NCBI GenBank assembly: GCA_003225005.1
Contig: QIAN01000156.1
Coordinates: 1 to 36,824 of the forward strand
Reading direction: 5' to 3'
DNA length: 36,824 bases
Origin: Acidobacteriota bacterium
Lineage (GTDB): Bacteria > Acidobacteriota > Terriglobia > Terriglobales > Acidobacteriaceae
The notes below the pieces were generated by a model that made no database searches, had not been told where the DNA came from, and was given only the letters and a program-made list of their open reading frames with translations. Shown here in pieces: positions 19,223 to 27,247 of this stretch (position 1 is the first letter of the stretch; every line of letters starts with the position of its first letter). Both the position numbers and the translations under genes were made by a program.

Positions 19223-21343
19223 TTACTTAATTGCTAGGTTCACAGTTGTGGAATGTGTGAGACCCCCACCTGTCGCCTTGATCGTCAGGAGATAGGTCCC
19301 AGTCGCGGTTCTCGACCTCGTTGATATTGTTAGTGTTGTATTGCCAGAACCCGCGACCGACGTCGGAGTGAACGAGGAACTTGTACGAGTGGGCAATCCC
19401 CTCACACTGAAATTAACAACAGCAGAGAACGGTCCCAACGCCTTCACCGACACTGTGTAAGTCGTCTTCGAACCGCGATTCACAGTCTGACTGCTCGGAG
19501 ATGCCGCAATCGAGAAATCCGCCACGACTAGGGTAACTTGCGTGGTATGAGTGAGGCTGCCGCTTGTTGCCGTGATCTCGAGGGGATAACTGCCCGCAGG
19601 CGTCGAACTCGACGTGTTTACGGACAAGTTGGAAGATCCAGCACTTGTAACGGAACTCGGATTGAAGGTCGCAGTCGCACCAGAAGGCAAGCCCGATACG
19701 TTGAAAATCACACTTCCACTAAATCCATTGGAGGGTGTCACATTCACGCTGTAGCTCGTGCCTGTTCCCGGGGGTATCGTCTGGGAGGATGGTGTGGTTG
19801 CCACCGAGAAGTCTGGCTGAGGAGCCACCCGAACAAACGTCGCCACTGAGGGCACTCCTGAGCTGTTCAAGAGAAACAGCATGTAGTAGCCGGGAGGAGC
19901 GATGTTGCCATTCGGAGGGGCCGTGACGGTCAGAGATCCACTCTGCGCCGTGAAGGACAACTCCACCTCACGCTGGTCCATCCCGAAGGCATGCGTCACG
20001 GTTCCGTTACGCAACAGAACGACGCGGTTAATGCTCGCGGCATCTGGAGTTTGCACTGTGAATGCATTGCCGTAGGAGATGGAACTGGGCGCGCTAGTGA
20101 TGGAGGGCCGAATCGCCGCCGCCCCGGTCGAGTCGAACAGATAGGGCGGTCGATAAATCTCCATCTGCTGCACGTAAGTACCGCGCTGAGGATTTCCGCC
20201 CGCAAGCCACACAGTAGCATCTGGGAGAAGCAGCGCCACCGAGTGGTACAAACGCGGATAGGCGTTCGCCCCGGCTGAGGAGAAAGTATAGTTGCCGGGA
20301 TTGTTAGGGTCAGGTCCCAGCAGATCCGCGTTCAGGCTGGCCGTAGTCGTGTCTTCGTCATTTACGGAACCACCCACGGCCAAGACCCTGCCATCGGGCA
20401 AAATCACCGCATTCATCTCGATTCGCGCCTTGCTCATGTTGGGTCCGGATTGCCACGCTGGCGTAGGTGCTCCAAAATCGATGATCTCGCTCGTATTAGT
20501 GGCCGGACTGTGGCCGCCCATGATGATCACTTTTGGATCGTAGTTACTGGCGAGTGTCAACGGGAGTAACACTGACGTGCCGTAGTTTCGGGTTCCGCTG
20601 TAGATTGTTGTGGCGACATTCGTGTTCCACGTGGTCGTCGCTGGATCAAAAAGCTTAGAGGTTGTTTGCGCTCCGGAGTAGAACACCTTGCCATTGGGTA
20701 AAAGGTGCAAGCGCGGGTAGAGGTCCGGCGTCCAGGATGCGGGATACTGCTGGCTCCAGCCCGAGCCGATCGTGTAGAACTCCACCGCGGTGTTGGTGGC
20801 GCCGCTCTCGTTCAGGCCGGAAAATGCCATCACACGCCCGTCCCCCAGTGTCAGTACAGTGGGATACCAGCGGCCATGCGCCATGTTTTGAACGTCGGCG
20901 AAAAGGTTCGTAACAGGATCGAAAACTGCTACATTAGGCTGCCCATAGAAGGGGTCATACTGGATGGTGCCGCCATCGATCAGTGCGCGGCCGTCCGGCA
21001 AAAGCACCATGCCATTGCAGAACTTGTCCCACGACAATGAAAACTGAGAGATTGCTCCGGCGTTCGGATCCCACAGCAACGCCCCAGAGTTATTCGAAGG
21101 ACCATAGGGCGGACCGGATGGACAACCTGCCTGAGATGGCGGGCAGTTTCCCGATCCCGCCACCACTAGCACTTTGCCATTGCTGAGAAGCGCGACATGG
21201 ACAGGGTTGATGGGCATGAGAGAAGGCAGAGTGCTCCACCGCCCTTGCACGTTCGTTTGCGCCATGGTTATTGGCGCCCATATGGTGACTGACAGCGACA
21301 ACGCAAGCGCATGACTTAGGCACGGGTAGACGCGGCGGCGCAT
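19223..21343 (-). CDS. Copper radical oxidase (galactose/glyoxal oxidase-like, AA5) with Ig-like repeats
   Basis: 706 residues, secreted (signal peptide about 1-28, ending ITMAQ). Residues 30-400 form a kelch-type propeller with repeated LLPDGR/LPNGKV turns, followed by a DUF1929/E-set domain (about 410-508). The residues of the copper-radical centre line up with galactose oxidase: Cys109 in FCNGMVLLPDG and Tyr160 in RWYPTVL (the thioether-linked pair), Tyr366-His367 in RLYHSVALLLPD, and His451 in THAFGMDQRE. Such enzymes oxidise primary alcohols or aldehydes and produce H2O2; here glyoxal-oxidase/GlxA-like specificity is likelier than galactose, by overall similarity. Two tandem Ig-like repeats (about 510-607 and 608-706, each beginning DFS...SPSSQT) follow. 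GAGGTG precedes the ATG. Confidence 0.88.
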   Translation of the reverse strand: MRRRVYPCLSHALALSLSVTIWAPITMAQTNVQGRWSTLPSLMPINPVHVALLSNGKVLVVAGSGNCPPSQAGCPSGPPYGPSNNSGALLWDPNAGAISQFSLSWDKFCNGMVLLPDGRALIDGGTIQYDPFYGQPNVAVFDPVTNLFADVQNMAHGRWYPTVLTLGDGRVMAFSGLNESGATNTAVEFYTIGSGWSQQYPASWTPDLYPRLHLLPNGKVFYSGAQTTSKLFDPATTTWNTNVATTIYSGTRNYGTSVLLPLTLASNYDPKVIIMGGHSPATNTSEIIDFGAPTPAWQSGPNMSKARIEMNAVILPDGRVLAVGGSVNDEDTTTASLNADLLGPDPNNPGNYTFSSAGANAYPRLYHSVALLLPDATVWLAGGNPQRGTYVQQMEIYRPPYLFDSTGAAAIRPSITSAPSSISYGNAFTVQTPDAASINRVVLLRNGTVTHAFGMDQREVELSFTAQSGSLTVTAPPNGNIAPPGYYMLFLLNSSGVPSVATFVRVAPQPDFSVATTPSSQTIPPGTGTSYSVNVTPSNGFSGSVIFNVSGLPSGATATFNPSSVTSAGSSNLSVNTSSSTPAGSYPLEITATSGSLTHTTQVTLVVADFSIAASPSSQTVNRGSKTTYTVSVKALGPFSAVVNFSVRGLPTRTSSSFTPTSVAGSGNTTLTISTRSRTATGTYLLTIKATGGGLTHSTTVNLAIK

Positions 21344-21486
21344 GAAACACCTCAGTGCAGCCTACGGATGAAATTATTGGGGGATTGGGGAAGGCCTCCT
21401 ACTCAACATTTCGCGACGACTACCGCAAAAGTGCGAGCAGGAGTCAAAAGCCTCCGAACATTAGCCCTATAACGCTGAAGTGTCAA

Positions 21487-21541
21487 GACAAAACGTGTTG
21501 ACAAAACGTGTTGACAGACAAAACGTGTTGACAAGCGTGTT
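21487..21541. repeat. Tandem 13-bp repeat array with three TTGACA motifs
   Basis: Three exact copies of GACAAAACGTGTT (21487-21499, 21500-21512, 21517-21529) with a 4-base GACA between copies two and three, then a shortened variant GACAAGCGTGTT (21530-21541). The junctions create TTGACA three times on the forward strand; the last is followed after 17 bases by AAATAT. It sits about 145 bases upstream of the oxidase start. It could be a regulator-binding array, a forward promoter cluster, or slippage-generated DNA. Confidence 0.85.
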
Positions 21542-22112
21542 GTACAGGGAAAATATGGCAGATGAAAAATATTGCACTGGTGCTCCAGTGGCAGGTCCGC
21601 CCTCCGTTGAGTTTGACCACTCTGCCTCCTTTGCGGCTTCGCTGCCGTGCGAAGGTAAAGCGCTCACTGACTTGTGGTTTCCGTCATTGGGAATCGCTCC
21701 GTGGTGCGAGGTCAAACCTCGGGCGAAGCAGAGGTTTTGTTACGCGTCTTAAGAAAGTCCACGGGAAGAGAGTGAACCTCGATCAGGGGGGGGTAGGTGT
21801 TTTGTGCCACAAACGAGAGCAACGAATTTGGATCGAAGCCGAGAGTGGACAGCAGGGGCGGATGCGCTTTGGCAACTCTCCGGTACAAGATAATGCAGCA
21901 GTCATAGAGGAGTACAGGCGGGATGCAATCCACAAACTGGAAAAACTGCGCGCTGCTCACGAACCCAGCCCGGAAGAGCTTTCCGAGGCACCCAAAAAGT
22001 GCCTTGCAGTAGCAACAGATCATTACAAAACCATTACACACTGCGTTCATTTGGGAATCTTCAAAGCCCACCCCATCCCATAGAATGCCCACAACTCAAG
22101 GAAAAGCAAAAT
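21542..22112. other. No assignable gene; possible unknown forward frame
   Basis: About 570 bases. A forward frame of 173 codons (21562-22083) ends in a charged helical stretch (VIEEYRRDAIHKLEKLRAAH) that looks mildly protein-like, but its first half does not, and there is no good ribosome binding site. A shorter frame starts at an ATG at 21555. I recognise neither and leave both uncalled. The tRNA-Ser fragment follows. Confidence 0.4.
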
Positions 22113-22172
22113 TGGCGGAGGGAGAGGGATTCGAACCCCCCGGTACCGTTTCCGGTACAGTGGTTTTCAAGT
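22113..22172 (-). pseudogene. tRNA-Ser(UGA) 3' half; probable att scar of an integrated element
   Basis: On the reverse strand the sequence runs from the anticodon loop CTTGAAA (anticodon TGA), through a long class-II variable arm, the hairpin GTACCG-GAAA-CGGTAC, then the T arm GGGGG-TTCGAAT-CCCTC and acceptor strand TCCCTCC, discriminator G and encoded CCA. The 5' half is missing: the bases before the loop (TGGAA) do not pair with ACCAC, and no D arm or 5' acceptor (expected GGAGGGA) is present. A break in the anticodon loop with an intact 3' end is what integration into a tRNA gene leaves at the far end of the element. By polarity the element would lie at higher coordinates. Confidence 0.8.
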
Positions 22173-22190
22173 TCCACAGTGGGTTCTGAA

Positions 22191-22421
22191 TGGTTAGGAA
22201 ATTTTCTACTCTACTCCTATTTTCAACGCGTTACAAATCGGTCGATTTGATCCGTTCTGCTTGGAGATGATTCGTTCTGATCGTGCAACCATTACAATTT
22301 CATGACAGCCTAGGTCTGATTGCACGCCCCGGTTTTGACGCCCCGGTTTAGAAGATCACCTAGTGTGTTCCGATCGGTTATGAAAATTCTCTACTCTACC
22401 TGATTCTTCAATCGCTTACCA
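22191..22421. repeat. Imperfect direct repeat pair next to the tRNA scar
   Basis: Copy one at about 22193-22234 and copy two at about 22376-22420 share GGTTA, GAAA, TCTACTCTAC, a TTCAA block, CG and TTAC in the same order over about 42 bases with several mismatches and small gaps. The first copy begins 20 bases from the end of the tRNA-Ser fragment. Spacing is about 185 bases. Paired direct repeats beside an attachment site suit recombinase arm-type sites; they could also be divergent intergenic repeats. Confidence 0.6.
22324..22351. repeat. 14-bp tandem duplication
   Basis: ACGCCCCGGTTTTG is followed immediately by ACGCCCCGGTTTAG, identical at 12 of 14 positions. It lies between the two imperfect direct repeats, in a segment (22173-22704) that has no other supportable gene. 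Confidence 0.7.
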
Positions 22422-22704
22422 GAAACAAGTTCTGACCTGTCTTAATCGACTTTGGCACGTTATGAGCATAGAACAATCACGTTCTTATCACGGCAGCATG
22501 CTTGTCGTTGGGTTGAGGACCAGACGATCCTTTGTCGAAGAAGTGCTCTTCGAAGTCAAGCTCCGGATCCCACAAGTGCGCGACTTATTCTGAGTTTCGT
22601 GGTGCGGGACCGCCTTTCTGCAGATCCCTCTCTCGCAGCGGTAACAATAGTGGGGTGAGATCGCCGAAAACAAACGCTAGTCCATACTGCACGCGCGCTG
22701 TAGT

Positions 22705-23028
22705 TCACCCCAGTCGCTTGACGTCGGATTTCAAGCTAAGATTCCGGATCAGTTGGTGTGAGTACATGGGGTGAGTCCCGAGGAGACGGGCGGCCTCGAC
22801 GTAGTTGCCGTTGGTCTCGTCGAGCGCCGAGAGAACGAGCGTTTTTTTCGTATGGTTCAGAATGTTGTGGTACCGCGCCGCAGCCAATCCCGGCCACTGT
22901 TCCTCGAGCCTTAGTCTTCGTTGTTCCAGAACAACGCTGGGATGACGGCCGGCTCCTTGACGCAACCAGACGATCACTGCCGTGAACAAACTACTGGCGC
23001 AGGCCCCCCAAAGGTCCCAATCTGGCAA
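22705..23028 (-). pseudogene. Fis-type HTH C-terminal relic of a transcription regulator
   Basis: The last 50 residues, from LNHTKKTLVLSALDETNG through NYVEAARLLGTHPMYSHQLIR to the stop, form the Fis-like helix-turn-helix that closes sigma-54 activators and related acidobacterial regulators. The upstream part of the 107-codon frame is not recognisable, and another frame just upstream ends in GPLGGLRQ and a stop. The AAA+ or sensor domains that normally precede this helix-turn-helix are absent. It is probably a truncated regulator. It lies divergent to the kinase gene that starts at 23140. Confidence 0.55.
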
Positions 23029-23139
23029 TCACGAAGGCGCCCCCGAGTGCAGGGCGATTCGCCCATTACTAGTACGGTGACATTACGAACGACGCCAGCG
23101 ATTGACGCCCGGATGACTTGGGCCTAACATTCCTCCGAA

Positions 23140-25938
23140 ATGGCGACATCGCCACATTTGGTCGGACACAGGCTGAGCCACTACCTCATCCTGCAACAGC
23201 TTGGTGCAGGTGGGATGGGTGTCGTCTACCTCGCTCAGGATGAGCGTCTTGACCGTAAGGTTGCTCTCAAAATCTTGCCTGCTGGAGCCCTCTCAGATGA
23301 AAACGCGCGCAAGCGCTTCCGGAACGAAGCACTGACACTGTCCAAACTTAACCATCCCAATATCGCAACGGTTTTCGACTTCGACACTCAAGACGCCACG
23401 GACTTCTTAGTGATGGAATACGTCGAAGGGTTCACATTGACGGCAACCCTTGCGAAACGTGGGTTATCGGAGAAGCAAATACTCGCGCTGGGTGAACAGA
23501 TAGCGAAGACCTTGGAGGATGCCCACGAACATAGCATTGTGCACTGCGATCTGACACCACGAAACATCATGGTCACCCCTAAGGAGCAAATAAAGCTTCT
23601 TGATTTCGGCCTGGCCAGGCTGCTTAGGACGACTGCGTCGGCCTCGACGGAGAGTCTTATCGCTTTGCATGGTGCCGGAACGCTTCCTTACATGGCTCCG
23701 GAGCAATTCCGTGGAGAGTTGCCCGACTTCCGCAGCGATATTTATTCGCTCGGGGCGGTACTCTATGAAATGTGTACGCGCCAACAGATGTTCACGGATG
23801 TTGATAGACTCGGCCTCGTCAACGCGATACTACACGATGCACCGCGACCTCCGACTGCAATCAATCCGCAGATTTCGGCAGGTTTGGAAACCATCATCCT
23901 CAAAGCTCTCGACAAGGATCCAAATCGCCGCTATCAATCTGCCCGAGAGCTCTTGGTAGATCTGAGTCGGCTGAGCACACCCGTTCCACTAGTGACAGGG
24001 GTGCGGACGGTCAACAGGACTCACCGAGTAATCCTTCTGATGAGCTGTGGCGCAATCGCAATAATTGCAGGAATTTTCGCATTCGAGCGCTGGCGTCCGT
24101 TGAAGCACGAGCCGACACACCAGTCAGTATTGATAGCCGATTTCGAGAACCGCACTGGAGAACCCGTTTTCGATCAAGCTGTGCCCGAACTGCTCACGAC
24201 GGCTCTGGAGCAGTCCCGCTATTTGAGCGTGTTCCCGTCGATTCGGATACGTGATGCTTTGCGACGGATGGAGCGCTCAGACACGGTCCACCTGGATGAA
24301 GCTACCGGCAGAGAGATTTGCTTGCGAGAGGGTCTGCAAGCGTTGTTACAAGGGTCGCTTAGCAAAATTGGCAAGAATTACGTCCTTGTCGCTCGTGCTG
24401 TGGGCCCGGATGGCGGAAATCTGGTAAGTACCGAGCAGGTTGTACCAGAGGCAGACCAAGTTCCGGAGGCGGTGGACAGCATCGCAAAGAAAATTCGGAT
24501 AGGCCTCGGCGAATCGCTGACCTCGGTGACGCAAAGCTCGGTCCCGTTGGAGCAAGTTACGTCCAAGTCTCTAGAGGCGATACGTTACTTCTCGCTTGGC
24601 AAAGTAGGCCTATACAACGGAGATTCCCAAGTGGCACGCGGATTGTTCCAGAGAGCGCTGGAATTGGATCCAACGTTCGCTATGGCTCATGAGTACTTAG
24701 GCATAACCTATGTTCACCTGAACGATCCGGTGCGAGCGAAGAAGGAACTGTTGGATGCCACCCGCTTAACGGACCGTGTCACCGAGATCGAGAAGCATAA
24801 GATTCTTGGAGACTACAATCTGCTAGTCAGAAATTACGATGAGGCGATCGGCCAGTTCCAGCTTCTCATTCGCCTACAGCCACAAGATCCTGCTGCTTAC
24901 CTGAACTTGGGAGATTGCTACGCCGGAAAATTTCAATATGATTCTGCCGTCTACGAAGTTGAAAAGGGCGTCAGCTTACAGTCACAATCCGGACCGAGAG
25001 ACAATCTCGTCGAGATTCTCCTTCTGAAAGGCGATACAGCTAGAGCCCTCGCGCTTGCCCAGGAGATTCTTCGCAAAGATCCGAAGGACTCTCGTGCGCG
25101 CAACTACCTTGGTAAGTTATACCTTCTAAATGGACAGCCCACTGAGGCACGCCGCATATTTGAGAGCATGGTGGATGCCGGGGGTGACGAAGAAGCCGAA
25201 GCGTGGTCCGCTTTAGCGGACCTCGCTTTAGCTACGGGACAATATCGCGAGGCACGCTCTGATTTGGAGGCAGGCATTGTTGCCGATCAAAAAAGAGGGG
25301 GCGTGTATTCGGAACTTAAGAAACGAATCTTGCTCGGGACTCTGACTAGTGATCAAGGAGCAATCCTTCAGTTTGCCGGAGCATTGTCAAAGAGCGACGA
25401 GCCTGACCCGCAGCTGGTACTTCTTTTAGGTGTGGCACTTGCCCAGGGGCACCAATTGCAGGATGGACAGAACATGCTTCGTATGATGAAGCGTCTTGTC
25501 CGCCAGAATCCGGTCCCTACGACGCAATCGTTCCAATACTTGCTCGCAGCAGAACTGGCGTTGGCCCGAGGCAGCCTTCGGTCCGCTCTACAATCGGCAC
25601 AGGAGGCGGTTCGCTATGAGAACTCATCCTTTGCGTTGGAAACTTTGGCTCGTTGTTACGAAGCGACTGGTAAGGATGAAGACGCTATCCGTGAGTACGA
25701 ACAAGTATTGGCGCGGGGTAATGAGCGCAGTCATAGCTATGACACTCCTGCATTCCATAAGATTGTGGATGCACATTATCGACTCGGAACGCTGTTCGAA
25801 AGTGCTGGCCAATCAGAGCGCGCGCGCAGCTATCTTCAGCAATTCCTAAAATACTGGTCTCAACCGGACAGCAATCTCGAGATTTACAGGGACGCCGAAA
25901 GACGGTTACGCAGTCTAACCGTGTCCGTTGGCCATTGA
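23140..25938 (+). CDS. Ser/Thr protein kinase with TolB/FlgO-like domain and TPR repeats
   Basis: 932 residues. Kinase domain about 14-278: glycine loop GAGGMG (22-27), Lys44 in VALK, Glu63, DFG 155-157 and APEQ. The catalytic loop reads HCDLTPRN: Asp137 and Asn142 are kept, but the usual Arg is Cys136 and the usual Lys is Thr139, which may lower or alter activity. A membrane helix lies at about 296-315. Residues 328-455 resemble the FlgO/TolB-like domain found in acidobacterial signalling proteins (VLIADFENRTGE start). From about 475 the protein is a series of TPR units (for example AYLNLGDCYAGKFQYDSAV), a protein-binding scaffold. The last 55 bases overlap the convergent SagB-type gene. Confidence 0.92.
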   Translation: MATSPHLVGHRLSHYLILQQLGAGGMGVVYLAQDERLDRKVALKILPAGALSDENARKRFRNEALTLSKLNHPNIATVFDFDTQDATDFLVMEYVEGFTLTATLAKRGLSEKQILALGEQIAKTLEDAHEHSIVHCDLTPRNIMVTPKEQIKLLDFGLARLLRTTASASTESLIALHGAGTLPYMAPEQFRGELPDFRSDIYSLGAVLYEMCTRQQMFTDVDRLGLVNAILHDAPRPPTAINPQISAGLETIILKALDKDPNRRYQSARELLVDLSRLSTPVPLVTGVRTVNRTHRVILLMSCGAIAIIAGIFAFERWRPLKHEPTHQSVLIADFENRTGEPVFDQAVPELLTTALEQSRYLSVFPSIRIRDALRRMERSDTVHLDEATGREICLREGLQALLQGSLSKIGKNYVLVARAVGPDGGNLVSTEQVVPEADQVPEAVDSIAKKIRIGLGESLTSVTQSSVPLEQVTSKSLEAIRYFSLGKVGLYNGDSQVARGLFQRALELDPTFAMAHEYLGITYVHLNDPVRAKKELLDATRLTDRVTEIEKHKILGDYNLLVRNYDEAIGQFQLLIRLQPQDPAAYLNLGDCYAGKFQYDSAVYEVEKGVSLQSQSGPRDNLVEILLLKGDTARALALAQEILRKDPKDSRARNYLGKLYLLNGQPTEARRIFESMVDAGGDEEAEAWSALADLALATGQYREARSDLEAGIVADQKRGGVYSELKKRILLGTLTSDQGAILQFAGALSKSDEPDPQLVLLLGVALAQGHQLQDGQNMLRMMKRLVRQNPVPTTQSFQYLLAAELALARGSLRSALQSAQEAVRYENSSFALETLARCYEATGKDEDAIREYEQVLARGNERSHSYDTPAFHKIVDAHYRLGTLFESAGQSERARSYLQQFLKYWSQPDSNLEIYRDAERRLRSLTVSVGH

Positions 25939-26990
25939 AGTCCCACCCCAGCGACGTAGAACGCAGACTCTGAAATACCATCCAATCCGAGATCTTTCTC
26001 GATCAATGTGTCTCTCAAAGCCATAGTACAAAAGGGAGCAAGTCCAAGCCAGGTAGAAACTAAGCAAAAAGTCTGGCAGACATGGCCGGCATCCAGTAAC
26101 ACAGTTCGGTAAGCGCGTGGACTATTATATTTCCACATCACACGCGGAAAAGCCGCTGTCATAAGGAACAAGGCGGCCGCTCTTTGGACCCAGGCCTGGT
26201 CCGCACAATAGCGGGCGGCCTTTTTGTCGAAGTTACCCAGACGGAGCAGCTCCAGACAATGTTCGCGCGTGGCGTAATGGTAGAGTCCGGGCGGTAATCC
26301 CTCTACGCGTAGGGCAAGCACATAGGTCTCGACCGGATGACGCGCGCCCGCAGAAGGGCTCGTTTTTCTAGGCAGATCTCCTAAGACGCCCGATGGGATA
26401 GAGCCTGTGACCCCCCAGGTGTAGTAGAGAATGTTTGAGAGTGAGCTTAAAGACAAGGTTTGCACCGAAAATCTGCGGTGCGTTCTCCGCGACATCAGAA
26501 CCTCAAGGAATTCCCCTCGTGCCCCTGTCGCTGTCGGAAGGTGCAGCCTACGAACATTCTCGTAGGTCTTAAAAAATGGGGGTTGGGGGGAGTTCGCCAG
26601 CAATCGTCTTAGTTTCTTCTTCAGCTCATGACGCGTGGCACAATACCGAACATCTTTGCTTCCAAAGTGAAAAAATCCAGCACTTGGGAGCCATCCAGAC
26701 CATGCCTGTTTAAATTGAAAATCCCGCTGTGCTTCAGGCGTACCCTCCCGTACCAAGAGCGTGTATTTTTCTAGCTGGCGCACGGTGGTGCGGATACTAC
26801 TCTTTGTATACTGCGCCAATAGACGAGATACCTGCTCCTCTGAGCGCCAATCCCCAAATAAATCCAGCAACCGAATTAAGACAGGATCGGCGCTGATCGA
26901 CACCCGAGTGCGATAGTTCTGAAAAATGAGCTGACCGCCTCGCCAAAATACAACTATGCTAGTTGCGCGTTTTAATCGAATCGAAGTCAC
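25884..26990 (-). CDS. SagB-type dehydrogenase (FMN nitroreductase fold)
   Basis: FMN-dependent oxidoreductase of the SagB/ThcOx family, whose studied members oxidise azolines to azoles in peptide maturation. 368 residues. Residues 1-85 form the small winged-helix-like N-terminal domain usual in SagB-type proteins; the nitroreductase domain follows, with SRRTHRRF near 168 (FMN phosphate contact region), the family stretch SPSAGARHPVETYV (211-224) and LDAGHVCQTFCLVSTWLGLAP. The start is GTG at 26988-26990; no good ribosome binding site is seen. A 67-residue gene ends 53 bases upstream on the same strand. No SagC/D cyclodehydratase (YcaO) is in the window, so a true azole pathway is unproven. 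It overlaps the convergent kinase gene. Confidence 0.85.
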   Translation of the reverse strand: MTSIRLKRATSIVVFWRGGQLIFQNYRTRVSISADPVLIRLLDLFGDWRSEEQVSRLLAQYTKSSIRTTVRQLEKYTLLVREGTPEAQRDFQFKQAWSGWLPSAGFFHFGSKDVRYCATRHELKKKLRRLLANSPQPPFFKTYENVRRLHLPTATGARGEFLEVLMSRRTHRRFSVQTLSLSSLSNILYYTWGVTGSIPSGVLGDLPRKTSPSAGARHPVETYVLALRVEGLPPGLYHYATREHCLELLRLGNFDKKAARYCADQAWVQRAAALFLMTAAFPRVMWKYNSPRAYRTVLLDAGHVCQTFCLVSTWLGLAPFCTMALRDTLIEKDLGLDGISESAFYVAGVGLQWPTDTVRLRNRLSASL

Positions 26991-27043
26991 TGCACACCGT
27001 TTTGTCGCCGAAGGTTGCAGGCGAGACGAACTCTTTTCAGTGA

Positions 27044-27247
27044 CTATTTTTCACGAACGTCATCATCATCGCCTGTAAAATGGGCCAGTTCCATAAGGTC
27101 ATCATGGAGCAGTTGGATCTTTGCATCTAGCTTTGTTCTCAATTGAGGTCTAATCAGCTGTTCCTCTTTTTGAACAGCAGCAAAAGACTTCTTGAGTCGC
27201 TCGACGTCTTCCGGTGTAAGATTCCCGGGTTTCCTACCCTTAGCCAT
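27044..27247 (-). CDS. Small charged protein, 67 aa, upstream of SagB-type gene
   Basis: The ATG at 27245-27247 is preceded by a very strong site, GAGGAGGGGG, with 1 base after it (best register GAGGAG with about 5). The product is helical and charged: MAKGRKPGNLTPEDVERLKK, a middle with IRPQLRTKLDAKIQLLHDDL, and an acidic end (TGDDDDVREK). There is no Cys, Ser is rare and Thr is scarce, so it is not an obvious azole-peptide precursor. It lies in the same orientation and 53 bases before the oxidoreductase, so the two are likely cotranscribed. A longer in-frame ORF reads into it from 28051; the strong ribosome binding site argues for independent translation. Function unknown; a leader-type or small regulatory protein is possible. 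Confidence 0.6.
   Translation of the reverse strand: MAKGRKPGNLTPEDVERLKKSFAAVQKEEQLIRPQLRTKLDAKIQLLHDDLMELAHFTGDDDDVREK

Noticed and set aside
21487..21541. CRISPR-like repeats
   Set aside because: Units are 13 bases and directly adjacent, with no spacers of constant length; not a CRISPR array.
21562..22083. 173-codon forward frame before the tRNA-Ser scar
   Set aside because: Only the last third looks protein-like; no good start site or known family, so it is described as unassigned.
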